5,113 nt of DNA from Nitrososphaerota archaeon. GTDB taxonomy: Archaea; Thermoproteota; Nitrososphaeria_A; Caldarchaeales; Wolframiiraptoraceae. The DNA is taken from positions 1 to 5,113 of the forward strand of contig JAGGVM010000016.1 of the NCBI GenBank assembly GCA_021157985.1, written 5' to 3'. This document shows, piece after piece, positions 1 through 5,113 of this stretch (its first letter is position 1; each line of letters begins with the position of its first letter). A model generated the notes under the pieces. That model searched no databases. It saw nothing but the letters and a program-made list of their open reading frames with translations, and was not told where the DNA came from. The translations under genes were made by a program, and so were the position numbers.

Positions 1-194
1 ATTAGCTCGTAGGTGTATCTTTTCGGCGATATTGAGACGCCTATGAGCGGCGGGGAGTGGGATAGTGGGGTCGTCCAAGCGGCGATCATCCCGTTGACCC
101 TTCCAGAGGAGTCTATTGAGATCACGAGAGCTGCGGGCTTAGGGTGGAGTAGGTGGTATGCTGAGGAGATTGGGATGGATGTGAACCGCTCCAT
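1..194 (-). CDS. Flavin reductase-like (FMN-binding split-barrel) protein, N-terminal part, runs off left edge
   Basis: The minus strand reads an ATG at 194 followed by 64 open codons to the window edge. The start of the peptide is MERFTSIPISSAYHLLHPKP. Later stretches include NGMIAAWTTPLSHSPPLIGV and SISPKRYTYEL. This matches the beginning of the Flavin_Reduct / flavoredoxin family: an early H-P-x-P segment, a V-x-x-x-D-x-x-G strand pair, the N-x-M-x-A-A-W-x-x-P-L-S segment that normally contacts FMN phosphate, and the P-P-L-x-G-V-S-I-x-P-x-R-Y-T strand. Members bind FMN and reduce flavin or act as small redox flavoproteins in the cytoplasm. The substrate cannot be told from this fragment; most of the domain lies outside the window. 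A GGAG at 199-202, four bases before the ATG, supports this start. The gene is divergent from guaA across 86 bases. Family assignment is from the recalled motif pattern only. Confidence 0.8.
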   Translation of the reverse strand, partial: MERFTSIPISSAYHLLHPKPAALVISIDSSGRVNGMIAAWTTPLSHSPPLIGVSISPKRYTYEL

Positions 195-280
195 GCTTCT
201 CCGAGCGTCACAACTCTAAAAAGAAGTTTTCTCCAGCTAAACTTATTGCCTCGATAGAAGATCTTAGGCTGAGAGGCCGG
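195..280. promoter_or_regulatory. Divergent promoter region between the flavin reductase gene and guaA
   Basis: These 86 non-coding bases separate two genes read in opposite directions. The AT-rich element TAAACTTATT at 238-247 lies where a TATA box could serve either strand. For guaA it predicts a transcript start near 268-270, about a dozen bases before the ATG, leaving GAGG (273-276) as a short ribosome site. For the minus gene it predicts a start near 217 with a leader of about 23 bases containing GGAG. A second minus-strand candidate, CTTTTTAGAG (214-223), would instead make that gene nearly leaderless. Positions are inferred from archaeal TATA spacing; no element is a strong consensus match. 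Confidence 0.4.
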
Positions 281-1828
281 ATGCATAAGGGGCTGAGAGT
301 CCTCGTAGTGGATTTCGGAGGTCAATACACCCACCTGATCGCTAGGAGGTGTAGAGAGCTTGGAGTCTATTCCGAGATCGTTGAGCCCGAGGCGGCTGAG
401 ATGGAGATCAAGGCGGGAGATGTTGGTGGTGTAATCCTGTCAGGAGGCCCTAGAAGCGTCTTCGAGCGTGACTCTCCCAGCCTAGATCTCAAGCCCATCC
501 TCGAGAAAGGTATACCGATTCTCGGGATCTGCTATGGCCATCAGCTCTTGGCAAAGCTTCTGGGGGGAAGGCTTGAACGCGGGAGATTCAGGGAATATGG
601 TAGGACGCTCATCAGAGTTCTGGAGCATGATGATCTCTTAGACGGCCTGCCTGGGACGTTTAATGTCTGGATGAGCCACGGAGATACGGTCGTGAAGCCT
701 CCTCCAGGCTTCAAGGTTACGAGCATGAGCAAGGGCGAGATAATAACGTCCATGAGCGATGAAGCTAGGAAAATATACTCAACTCAATTCCATCCAGAGG
801 TTGTTCACACTGAGTACGGCGGAAAGATCCTCGAAAACTTTCTCAGGAAGATATGTGGGATAGAGGCTTGGTGGAATCCAGGCGACAGAGTCAAGGAACT
901 AATCGAGGAGATCAGGAGCCAAGTCGGCGAAGATGAAAAAGTGATCTGCGCCGTCAGCGGCGGAGTCGATTCCATGACCACGGCGACCCTCGTCTCTAAA
1001 GCCGTTGGAGACAGGCTTTACAGCATATTCGTCGATCACGGCTTGATGAGGAAGGGTGAGAGGGAAAGCGTGGAGAAGACCTTGAAGAAGCTCGGAGTCA
1101 AGAACCTAATAGTAGTCGATGCCAGAAAGAGGTTCCTCGAGAAACTCAAGGGAGTCTCGGACCCGGAGGAGAAGAGAAAAATCATAGGAGAAGAATTCAT
1201 CAGGGTCTTCGAGGAAGAGGCCTCGAAAATCCCGGGCGTGAGATGGCTCGCGCAAGGAACAATTTACCCGGATAGAATCGAAAGCGGGAGAGCGAGCAGG
1301 CAAGCGGCCTTGATAAAAAGCCATCACAACGTCGGAGCGCTTCCGGAGCGGATGAAACTCAAGCTCCTCGAGCCCCTGCGAGACTTCTACAAGGACGAAG
1401 TCAGAGAGATAGCGAAGCTGCTCGGCATACCCGATGAAATCGTTAAACGTCATCCATTCCCCGGACCGGGACTTGCCGTGAGGATCATAGGGGAGGTGAC
1501 CGAGGAAAAGCTCGAGATATGCAGGGAGGCGAACGCGATCGTCGAGGAAGAGCTGAGGAGAAGCGGGTTATACGATAAGGTTTGGCAGGGGTTCGCCGTC
1601 GTCTGCAACGATAAGTGGGTGGGGGTTATGGGAGATGAAAGAGTTGAGGGATACATAGTGATCGTGAGAATCGTGGAGAGCGTGGACGGAATGACCGCCG
1701 ACTGGCATAAAATCGACCACGAAATACTCGAAAGAATTTCGAACCGGATAACGAGGGAAATTCCTAAAGTGACCATGGTGGCCTACGCGGCGACCTCTAA
1801 ACCGCCCTCAACAATAGAGCCCTGCTAA
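281..1828 (+). CDS. guaA: GMP synthase (glutamine-hydrolysing), fused two-domain form
   Basis: This enzyme aminates XMP to GMP using ATP and glutamine, the last step of de novo guanine nucleotide synthesis, in the cytoplasm. The 515 residues carry both halves in one chain, close to the 525 of the E. coli enzyme. Residues about 5-190 are the class I glutamine amidotransferase: DFGGQY at 11-16, the oxyanion-loop SGGPRSV at 54-60, nucleophile Cys84 in GICYGHQLL, and His171/Glu173 in QFHPEV. Residues about 200-395 are the ATP pyrophosphatase with the P-loop SGGVDS at 226-231, and a Q-G-T-x-Y-P-D segment near 325-331. The C-terminal dimerisation and XMP-binding domain starts near HPFPGPGLAVRI (391-402). 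The final segment is odd: it reads AYAATSKPPSTIEPC where the family usually has a YDIT-SKPPATIEWE type end, so the last W-E is P-C. TIE is kept. The ATG at 281 is preceded by a weak GAGG (273-276). It appears to be a single-gene unit. Confidence 0.97.
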   Translation: MHKGLRVLVVDFGGQYTHLIARRCRELGVYSEIVEPEAAEMEIKAGDVGGVILSGGPRSVFERDSPSLDLKPILEKGIPILGICYGHQLLAKLLGGRLERGRFREYGRTLIRVLEHDDLLDGLPGTFNVWMSHGDTVVKPPPGFKVTSMSKGEIITSMSDEARKIYSTQFHPEVVHTEYGGKILENFLRKICGIEAWWNPGDRVKELIEEIRSQVGEDEKVICAVSGGVDSMTTATLVSKAVGDRLYSIFVDHGLMRKGERESVEKTLKKLGVKNLIVVDARKRFLEKLKGVSDPEEKRKIIGEEFIRVFEEEASKIPGVRWLAQGTIYPDRIESGRASRQAALIKSHHNVGALPERMKLKLLEPLRDFYKDEVREIAKLLGIPDEIVKRHPFPGPGLAVRIIGEVTEEKLEICREANAIVEEELRRSGLYDKVWQGFAVVCNDKWVGVMGDERVEGYIVIVRIVESVDGMTADWHKIDHEILERISNRITREIPKVTMVAYAATSKPPSTIEPC

Positions 1829-2039
1829 AAGGATAAAAATTCAAAGAAAGGGCATGAGCGTAAAATCGATGCTTTAAATTTTGACGCAATTTCTGCTCCA
1901 AGAACCAATAGGCGTTTCACGGATCAGCGCATTGCTAACCTGAACAACCATTAGAGCATAAACCCTTGATCTAAGACTAAGATCCTGCTTGATGAAAATC
2001 CTCGGGAACACTAATATTTAACACGTTAAGCAGTTTCCG
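1829..2039. other. 211-base non-coding gap between guaA and the sugar kinase
   Basis: I see no gene here. It is AT-rich at both ends. After the guaA stop the first run that could end transcription is TTTAAATTTT (1873-1882), a weak T-rich signal with no clear hairpin. A duplicated CTAAGA pair at 1971-1982 is framed by GATCT (1968-1972) and AGATC (1980-1984), which form a 5-base inverted repeat about 28-50 bases upstream of the kinase TATA box. That could be an operator half-site pair, but it is short enough to be chance. Tiny frames (7, 9 and 25 codons) exist on both strands and have no ribosome site or recognisable product. Confidence 0.6.
2013..2020 (+). promoter_or_regulatory. TATA box of the sugar kinase gene (leaderless transcript predicted)
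   Basis: AATATTTA is centred near 2017, about 23-26 bases before the ATG pair at 2040/2043. Archaeal transcription normally begins about 22-27 bases downstream of the TATA centre, which puts the transcript start at or next to the start codon. The bases just before the ATG (GCAGTTTCCG) contain no Shine-Dalgarno match, as expected for a leaderless mRNA. The spacing is read from the sequence; the promoter role is inferred. Confidence 0.6.
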
Positions 2040-3005
2040 ATGATGATATTCGCTATCGGCGAGATCCTAATAGACTTTATCGCCGTTGAACCTATTGATT
2101 TGAAAAACGTTAGAACATTTGAGAAGCATGCCGGCGGCGCACCAGCAAACATGGTCGTCGGTTTGAGAAGGCTTAACGTTCCATCGGCTTTAATTAGCAA
2201 AGTTGGAAACGATCCCTTTGGCGAATATCTCATTGAGAAACTTAAGGAGGAAAAAGTCAATACGAAATACATAATTCGTGATCACGAGACCCACACGGGT
2301 ATTTCCTTCGTTCAACTTAAGCAAGCTCAGCCGAGTTTCATTCTTTATGATAAAACCGCCTACTTCAACCTACGGTCAGAAGAAATAGATGAATCCTTTC
2401 TTAAAGAAGCCGATTTACTTCATTTCGGCGGAGTCATGTTATCCCGCGAGCCCAGTAGGAGCGCCTGCTTCGAGACAGTAAGCTGGGCGAGAGAACGAAA
2501 AATCCCGATAAGCTTTGACGTTAATTTGAGATTAGATCTATGGAGGAATAGAATGAATGAGCTTCTGAAATCCATGAAAAAAGCACTGACGCTCGCTGAA
2601 ATAATTAAGCTTGGAGAAGGAGAGCTGAAGTTTCTAGAGAAGAATGGAATTAACTTAGGAGATCTAAGAACTAGGCTTATTGCCATAACTATGGGTGAAC
2701 GAGGAAGTGAGCTTATCTATGAAGATTTGAAGATCAAGATCCCGGCTGAGAAAGTTGAGGCCGTGGATCCAACAGGGGCTGGTGACGCTTATATGGCTGC
2801 GCTACTCGCCGGGCTCTTTGCCCTAGGAAAGCTCAAGTATCAAAAACTCAACGAGAAGGAACTCGAACTAATCGGAAGATTTGCTAATATTGTGGCCGGA
2901 ATCTCAACCACTAAGAGAGGCGCTTGGAGCGTTCCAAAAATCTCGACCCTTGAAAAACGCGAAGAACTTAGACCCATAGTTAAGAAACTTAAGACTCTAT
3001 CATAA
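2040..3005 (+). CDS. PfkB/ribokinase-family carbohydrate kinase, fructokinase-like
   Basis: This is a cytoplasmic kinase that should transfer the ATP gamma-phosphate to a sugar or sugar-acid hydroxyl. At 321 residues it is the normal family length. The N-terminus IFAIGEILIDFI (3-14) is the usual first strand. AGGAPANMVVGLRRLN (31-46) is the first PfkB signature, and GGAPAN is the form typical of fructokinase-like members. HTGISF (85-90) and FDVNLR (159-164) are further substrate-domain strands. ITMGERGSE (216-224) and DPTGAGDAYMAALLAG (243-258) form the second signature; Asp249 is the expected catalytic base and the preceding TGAG the anion hole. ANIVAGISTTKRGAWSVP (282-299) closes the ATP site. 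Fructose, 2-keto-3-deoxygluconate or a nucleoside sugar are all possible substrates; motifs do not settle it. The start could be either of two consecutive ATGs (2040, 2043). Its GC content is visibly lower than its neighbours (about 42% against 56% in sampled rows). It converges on the surface-protein gene with a 28-base gap. Confidence 0.92.
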   Translation: MMIFAIGEILIDFIAVEPIDLKNVRTFEKHAGGAPANMVVGLRRLNVPSALISKVGNDPFGEYLIEKLKEEKVNTKYIIRDHETHTGISFVQLKQAQPSFILYDKTAYFNLRSEEIDESFLKEADLLHFGGVMLSREPSRSACFETVSWARERKIPISFDVNLRLDLWRNRMNELLKSMKKALTLAEIIKLGEGELKFLEKNGINLGDLRTRLIAITMGERGSELIYEDLKIKIPAEKVEAVDPTGAGDAYMAALLAGLFALGKLKYQKLNEKELELIGRFANIVAGISTTKRGAWSVPKISTLEKREELRPIVKKLKTLS

Positions 3006-3033
3006 GCGATATTAAAAAGAAAAGAAGATATTG
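3006..3033 (-). terminator. T-rich terminator of the surface-protein gene in the convergent gap
   Basis: Read on the minus strand, the bases after the surface-protein TGA are pyrimidine-rich, with TTCTTTTCTTTTTAA at about 3012-3026. Runs of T without a required hairpin are the usual intrinsic termination signal in archaea. The plus strand is A-rich here, so the kinase transcript has no equivalent signal and may run into the opposing gene before it stops. Confidence 0.6.
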
Positions 3034-4599
3034 TCAGCTTCTCGCTTTCCATGCTCGAATGAGCTTGATCGGCGCGAGGCCGCTTAAAGCGATAACTGCC
3101 AAGACTATTACCGATGAGGCTATTGTCATCAGGATCGGCGACAACGATACTTCAGCGAAGACGAACGTCACTAACCCGAATCCGAGGGCAGCCGCGGGGT
3201 AAATCAGCTTGAAATCGAAGTCCTTCCTCCTCCACCTCAAAACCAGCGCCGCGGCCACGGCTATCGGAGCGATATAGATCAAGCCTATCAAAGCGCTTGC
3301 AACGAATCCGGATACCAGGACAGCTAACTCGGGAACAGCGGAAAACGGTTCAGCGACCTTCCTCGATAAGTCAAGCGAGAACAAAAGCGGATAGATCAAA
3401 GTCCTTACCGTGGCCCTTAGCATCGGATTCCCGCGCTCAACGTCGGCGACGTATGGACTCCAAGAATAATAGAACGCGTTGAAAGCCGTCATGAAGTTCT
3501 CTCCGGCGAAGCTGTTCAAGACGAATCCATCCCTGAAGTTTCTCAAGGCCTGGACCTGGGGCGCGAGCTCCGACCCGAACGCGGCGGTGGCTATCAAGCA
3601 CTTCGATCCAAACCCTGTATTCTCCGTCACCGTTGAGACCGATGTCTCCGTCTTAGTCTCGGTCTTCGTCTCCGTCATGGTCGTGGTCAAGGTGGTGGTC
3701 GAAAGCTCGGTCTTGGTCGCAGTTTGCGTAACGGTCTCCGCTGGAGCCGTAGTGATCTCGGTAGCGGTCACGGTGGTGGTCCCGCCTCCAACGGTCGATG
3801 TAACCGTCGTTCCGGATAAAATCGTGGTCGTCACCGTTTGAGTCACCGTAGTGGCTTTTTGGATGTGGGCGATCCAGTTAATCAGATCGAATGACGCCGC
3901 GCAGCCCTTGTACGTGAATAATCCGACTGTTCCGTAGGTCAGCCTATCATCGTTAACGTTGATCAAGTCTTTTCCAGCCACGTTTACCTTGATGTTATCT
4001 CCTTTAGCCGTAACCGATAACCAGATCCAGTTCGAGAGATCCACCGAGCTCGGAATATCAACGTACGCCAGCCTCTCGGTGATCACGGGGCTCTTGCTCT
4101 CATCAACGTACCAGAGAGCCGCTTTCTTCACGTTCCTGTAGACGATTGCGAGATAGTATTTTCCGAGTATGTAGTTGCCTCCGACCTCGACGGGCTGAGC
4201 TCTGAAAAGCACTCCTCCCTCATCCTTGTTCACCTTCATCAAAGCCTTGAACGTGTAGTTCGATGGACCGATATACATTATGAAGAAGAAGTAGGGTAGA
4301 TAGGATTTGACGAACATACCGTTTCCGGTGGTGGAGTCAAGCTTGTAGAAAATCCGCCCGCTCTCCGACGTGATCTTATACACGGCGCTCCCGCCTCCTC
4401 CAACGCTCTGAATCCATTGACCTGGACCGTCATTCCCCGAATAGCTTTTGACAACGTAGTCATCGAAGTTATCCACGTAGACGAGCATCGAGTACTCTGA
4501 AGACGCCGCAGCAGCCGGCGTCACGGCGAAGGAAAACATCATAGAAAACGTCAACACTAGAATAATAGCCGCACTTTTCCATTTCAAATTTAAACTCAA
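3034..4599 (-). CDS. Secreted, membrane-anchored surface protein: LamG-like domain, Thr-rich linker, CFI-box C-terminal region
   Basis: I do not know a specific function; it is probably a cell-surface binding or structural protein. With a TTG start at 4599 it has 521 residues. Residues 1-32 are a signal peptide: lysines at 6 and 8, a hydrophobic core (about 10-24) and a likely cut after the AAAA at 29-32. Residues about 36-248 look like a concanavalin/LamG-type beta sandwich: alternating strands, FDDYVVKSYSGNDGPGQW (45-62), WIWLSVTAKGDNIKVNV (191-207) and a closing YGTVGLFTYKGCAASFDLINW (222-242, with Cys233). Residues 250-328 are a linker with 38 threonines in 79. At 334-388 lies CLIATAAFGSELAPQVQ through FMTAFNAFYYSWSPYVADVE, the CFI-box pattern. 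Hydrophobic segments at about 423-454, 465-485 and 487-510, with RWRRK (455-459) and RAWKARS (515-521) as basic flanks, fit three membrane helices with the large part outside. The TTG start is set by AGGTGAT at 4603-4609; longer readings would enter the tRNA. It has its own promoter and terminator. Confidence 0.85.
   Translation of the reverse strand: MSLNLKWKSAAIILVLTFSMMFSFAVTPAAAASSEYSMLVYVDNFDDYVVKSYSGNDGPGQWIQSVGGGGSAVYKITSESGRIFYKLDSTTGNGMFVKSYLPYFFFIMYIGPSNYTFKALMKVNKDEGGVLFRAQPVEVGGNYILGKYYLAIVYRNVKKAALWYVDESKSPVITERLAYVDIPSSVDLSNWIWLSVTAKGDNIKVNVAGKDLINVNDDRLTYGTVGLFTYKGCAASFDLINWIAHIQKATTVTQTVTTTILSGTTVTSTVGGGTTTVTATEITTAPAETVTQTATKTELSTTTLTTTMTETKTETKTETSVSTVTENTGFGSKCLIATAAFGSELAPQVQALRNFRDGFVLNSFAGENFMTAFNAFYYSWSPYVADVERGNPMLRATVRTLIYPLLFSLDLSRKVAEPFSAVPELAVLVSGFVASALIGLIYIAPIAVAAALVLRWRRKDFDFKLIYPAAALGFGLVTFVFAEVSLSPILMTIASSVIVLAVIALSGLAPIKLIRAWKARS
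3436..3600 (-). other. CFI-box segment of the surface protein
   Basis: This encodes residues 334-388. It begins with Cys334 in CLIATAAFGSELAPQVQALR and continues through FRDGFVL, FAGENFMTAFNAFYYSWSPYVADVE. From memory, this is the conserved core of the CFI-box-CTERM family, a C-terminal region found on many archaeal and some bacterial secreted proteins, with an invariant Cys at the start and membrane helices after it. It is thought to be a sorting or anchoring region, but I know of no established processing enzyme. Here the usual F after Cys is L. Confidence 0.75.
3616..3852 (-). repeat. Low-complexity threonine-rich linker coding region
   Basis: This codes for 79 residues between the beta-sandwich domain and the CFI box, of which 38 are threonine. 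The first half alternates T and V (TVTQTVTTT, TTVTSTV) around a GGG hinge. The second half is charged and near-periodic (TETKTETKTETS). Such Thr-rich spacers on archaeal envelope proteins are usually taken as O-glycosylated stalks that hold a domain away from the membrane; that role is inferred here. The near-repetitive DNA could change length by slippage or recombination. Confidence 0.8.
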
Positions 4600-4602
4600 A
4601 CA

Positions 4603-4609
4603 ATCACCT
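4603..4609 (-). promoter_or_regulatory. Strong ribosome binding site that fixes a TTG start
   Basis: On the minus strand AGGTGAT is fully complementary to the expected archaeal 16S 3' end (AUCACCU). It is followed by TGT and then TTG at 4599-4597. The short spacing favours this TTG over the next in-frame TTG at 4587. The resulting protein starts with a well-formed signal peptide. Confidence 0.7.
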
Positions 4610-4638
4610 TTTCGAAGCAAGGATATTCGTAAAACGCG

Positions 4639-4647
4639 TATAATAAA
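4639..4647 (-). promoter_or_regulatory. TATA box of the surface-protein gene
   Basis: The minus strand reads TTTATTATA at 4647-4639. Its centre near 4643 predicts a transcript start near 4616-4619, giving a leader of about 17-20 bases that just includes the AGGTGAT site and the TTG. This agrees with the gene having its own transcript separate from the tRNA upstream. Confidence 0.55.
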
Positions 4648-4654
4648 CGTTCCC

Positions 4655-4659
4655 AAAAA
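4655..4659 (-). terminator. T-tract terminator after tRNA-Ala
   Basis: On the minus strand CCCCTTTTTGGG follows the tRNA 3' end by 35 bases, and the TTTTT run at 4659-4655 is the first T run after it. A preceding C run and a following G run flank it. It lies just upstream of the surface-protein TATA box, so it would keep the two transcripts apart. Confidence 0.45.
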
Positions 4660-4693
4660 GGGGAGAAACAGTATAATGAGACTGCGGCGATCT

Positions 4694-4768
4694 TGGTGGA
4701 CCGGGCGGGATTTGAACCCGCGACCTCCCGCGTGCAAGGCGGGCGATCTCCCACTGATCTACCGGCCC
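4694..4768 (-). tRNA. tRNA-Ala(TGC), intronless, CCA encoded
   Basis: The minus strand folds into a complete cloverleaf of 72 bases plus an encoded CCA (4696-4694). The acceptor stem is GGGCCGG with CCGGTCC. This gives the G3:U70 wobble pair that is the main identity element for alanyl-tRNA synthetase. The D arm is GATC/GATC with loop AGTGGGA. The anticodon arm is CCCGC-CTTGCAC-GCGGG with anticodon TGC at 4736-4734, reading GCN codons. The variable loop is AGGTC. The T arm is GCGGG-TTCAAAT-CCCGC. All stems pair without mismatch, no intron is present, and the GC-rich stems would suit a thermophile. Confidence 0.97.
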
Positions 4769-4797
4769 ACCTTCTGTTTTTGGATTGTTTATGGGTG

Positions 4798-4811
4798 ATT
4801 TTTTATTTTTT
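4798..4811 (-). promoter_or_regulatory. Possible TATA element for tRNA-Ala
   Basis: The minus strand reads AAAAAATAAAAAAT at 4811-4798. Its centre near 4804 predicts a start near 4778, about ten bases before the tRNA 5' end, typical of a short precursor leader trimmed by RNase P. A second AT-rich stretch, CATAAACAAT (4793-4784), is too close to the tRNA. The match to consensus is loose. Confidence 0.35.
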
Positions 4812-4831
4812 GTCCTGTTTTGCCTGTGGTT

Positions 4832-5020
4832 TCATGTCAGCAGGCTCAGTATTCCGAGGATTAGTAGTATGGTCGAGAGCGTTACGGCTGCGGCGGTGAA
4901 GATCGGGTGGCTGGGAGGGGCTGTCGAGATCTCGAAAAGGACATATCCCGTGAAGACCAGTATAACTATGGCCACGGCCTTTAGAATCCAGCTCAAGGCC
5001 GCGCGAAACCTCTCGCTCAT
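4832..5020 (-). CDS. Small two-helix membrane protein of unknown function (start uncertain)
   Basis: I do not recognise this protein. From the ATG at 5020 it has 62 residues. It opens with a basic stretch (MSERFRAALSWILK), then a hydrophobic segment at about 12-31. A short polar turn, STAPPSHP (32-39), precedes a second hydrophobic segment at about 40-61 that ends the protein. The basic N-terminus predicts both ends inside the cell. CTATAAA at 5046-5052 on the minus strand lies 29 bases before the ATG, fitting a leaderless transcript. However, the frame has no stop from the ATG to the right edge (31 more codons, hydrophilic, no ATG, GTG or TTG), so the protein may begin outside the window. 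No T-rich terminator follows it, and the tRNA lies 63 bases downstream on the same strand. Coding status rests on the hydropathy pattern only. Confidence 0.55.
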   Translation of the reverse strand: MSERFRAALSWILKAVAIVILVFTGYVLFEISTAPPSHPIFTAAAVTLSTILLILGILSLLT

Positions 5021-5045
5021 CTCCGATTCAGCTCTAATCCGCGTG

Positions 5046-5052
5046 TTTATAG
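5046..5052 (-). promoter_or_regulatory. Possible TATA box upstream of the small membrane protein
   Basis: CTATAAA on the minus strand, centred near 5049, is a good core match. A start about 26-29 bases downstream falls at 5020-5023, at the ATG. The plus-strand reading TTTATAG is similarly placed 23 bases before an ATG at 5072 that opens a frame to the right edge, so the element could serve either direction or neither. Confidence 0.4.
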
Positions 5053-5113
5053 TTTTTCTATCTTCCGCGTCATGCTTAAAGCGAGGCCGGGGTTTGGAAT
5101 AAACTCGATGCGC

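Noticed and set aside
13..219. Plus-strand 68-codon frame starting with GTG
   Set aside because: It is preceded directly by an in-frame TAG, has no recognisable product, and lies antisense to the flavin-reductase start, whose motifs are clear.
1874..1951. Minus-strand 25-codon frame in the guaA-kinase gap (also plus frames of 7 and 9 codons)
   Set aside because: No ribosome site, no promoter at correct spacing and no recognisable sequence; such lengths are expected by chance.
1989..2060. Two TGATGA motifs suggesting a C/D box guide RNA
   Set aside because: No CTGA D or D' boxes are found at suitable spacing, and the second motif is simply the ATGATGA start of the kinase gene.
3479..3841. 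Plus-strand valine-rich 120-codon frame
   Set aside because: It is the antisense shadow of the Thr-rich linker; the low complexity of the real gene keeps the opposite frame open.
4694..4768. tRNA-Ala as an integration site (attachment sequence)
   Set aside because: I saw no repeat of the tRNA 3' end elsewhere in the window and no integrase gene.
4693..4899. Plus-strand frame beginning MVDRAGFEPATSRVQGG
   Set aside because: It is a translation of the antisense of tRNA-Ala, a well-known spurious peptide type.
4785..5102. Plus-strand 105-codon frame across the small membrane gene
   Set aside because: No domain, no ribosome site, and composition without a coding pattern; the opposite strand gives two clean hydrophobic helices.
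5072..5113. Plus-strand ATG with 14 open codons to the right edge (MLKARPGFGINSMR)
   Set aside because: Too short to judge. A TATA-like element sits 23 bases upstream, so it is possible, but the minus-strand frame over the same bases is also open.

Overview
The window looks like a stretch of archaeal chromosome, most likely from the TACK side (Thermoproteota or Bathyarchaeia-like). Evidence for archaea: AT-rich TATA-like elements about 22-29 bases before several start codons, at least one gene (the PfkB kinase) apparently leaderless, one strong AGGTGAT Shine-Dalgarno (SD) site, T-tract termination signals, and a surface protein ending in a CFI-box type C-terminal region of the kind common in archaeal genomes. 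The phylum is a guess; no rRNA or marker set is present.

Layout, left to right. (1) Bases 1-194, minus: the N-terminal 64 residues of a flavin-reductase-like FMN-binding protein that runs off the left edge. (2) An 86-base divergent promoter region. (3) Bases 281-1828, plus: a full-length, fused, two-domain GMP synthase (GuaA), with an unusual C-terminal end. (4) A 211-base non-coding gap with a TATA box at its right end. (5) Bases 2040-3005, plus: a PfkB/ribokinase-family sugar kinase, clearly AT-richer than its neighbours. (6) A 28-base convergent gap with a T-rich terminator for the minus strand. (7) Bases 3034-4599, minus: a secreted and membrane-anchored surface protein. It has a signal peptide, a LamG/concanavalin-like beta-sandwich domain, a 79-residue linker that is about half threonine, a CFI-box segment and three predicted membrane helices. 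(8) Bases 4694-4768, minus: tRNA-Ala(TGC) with encoded CCA. (9) Bases 4832-5020, minus: a small two-helix membrane protein whose reading frame stays open to the right edge.

The genes do not form an obvious pathway. GuaA is purine housekeeping, the flavin reductase is a generic redox enzyme, the kinase is sugar metabolism and the surface protein belongs to the cell envelope. Each appears to have its own promoter. I see no CRISPR, insertion sequence, defence or prophage module. The most distinctive item is the surface protein, followed by the altered C-terminus of GuaA.
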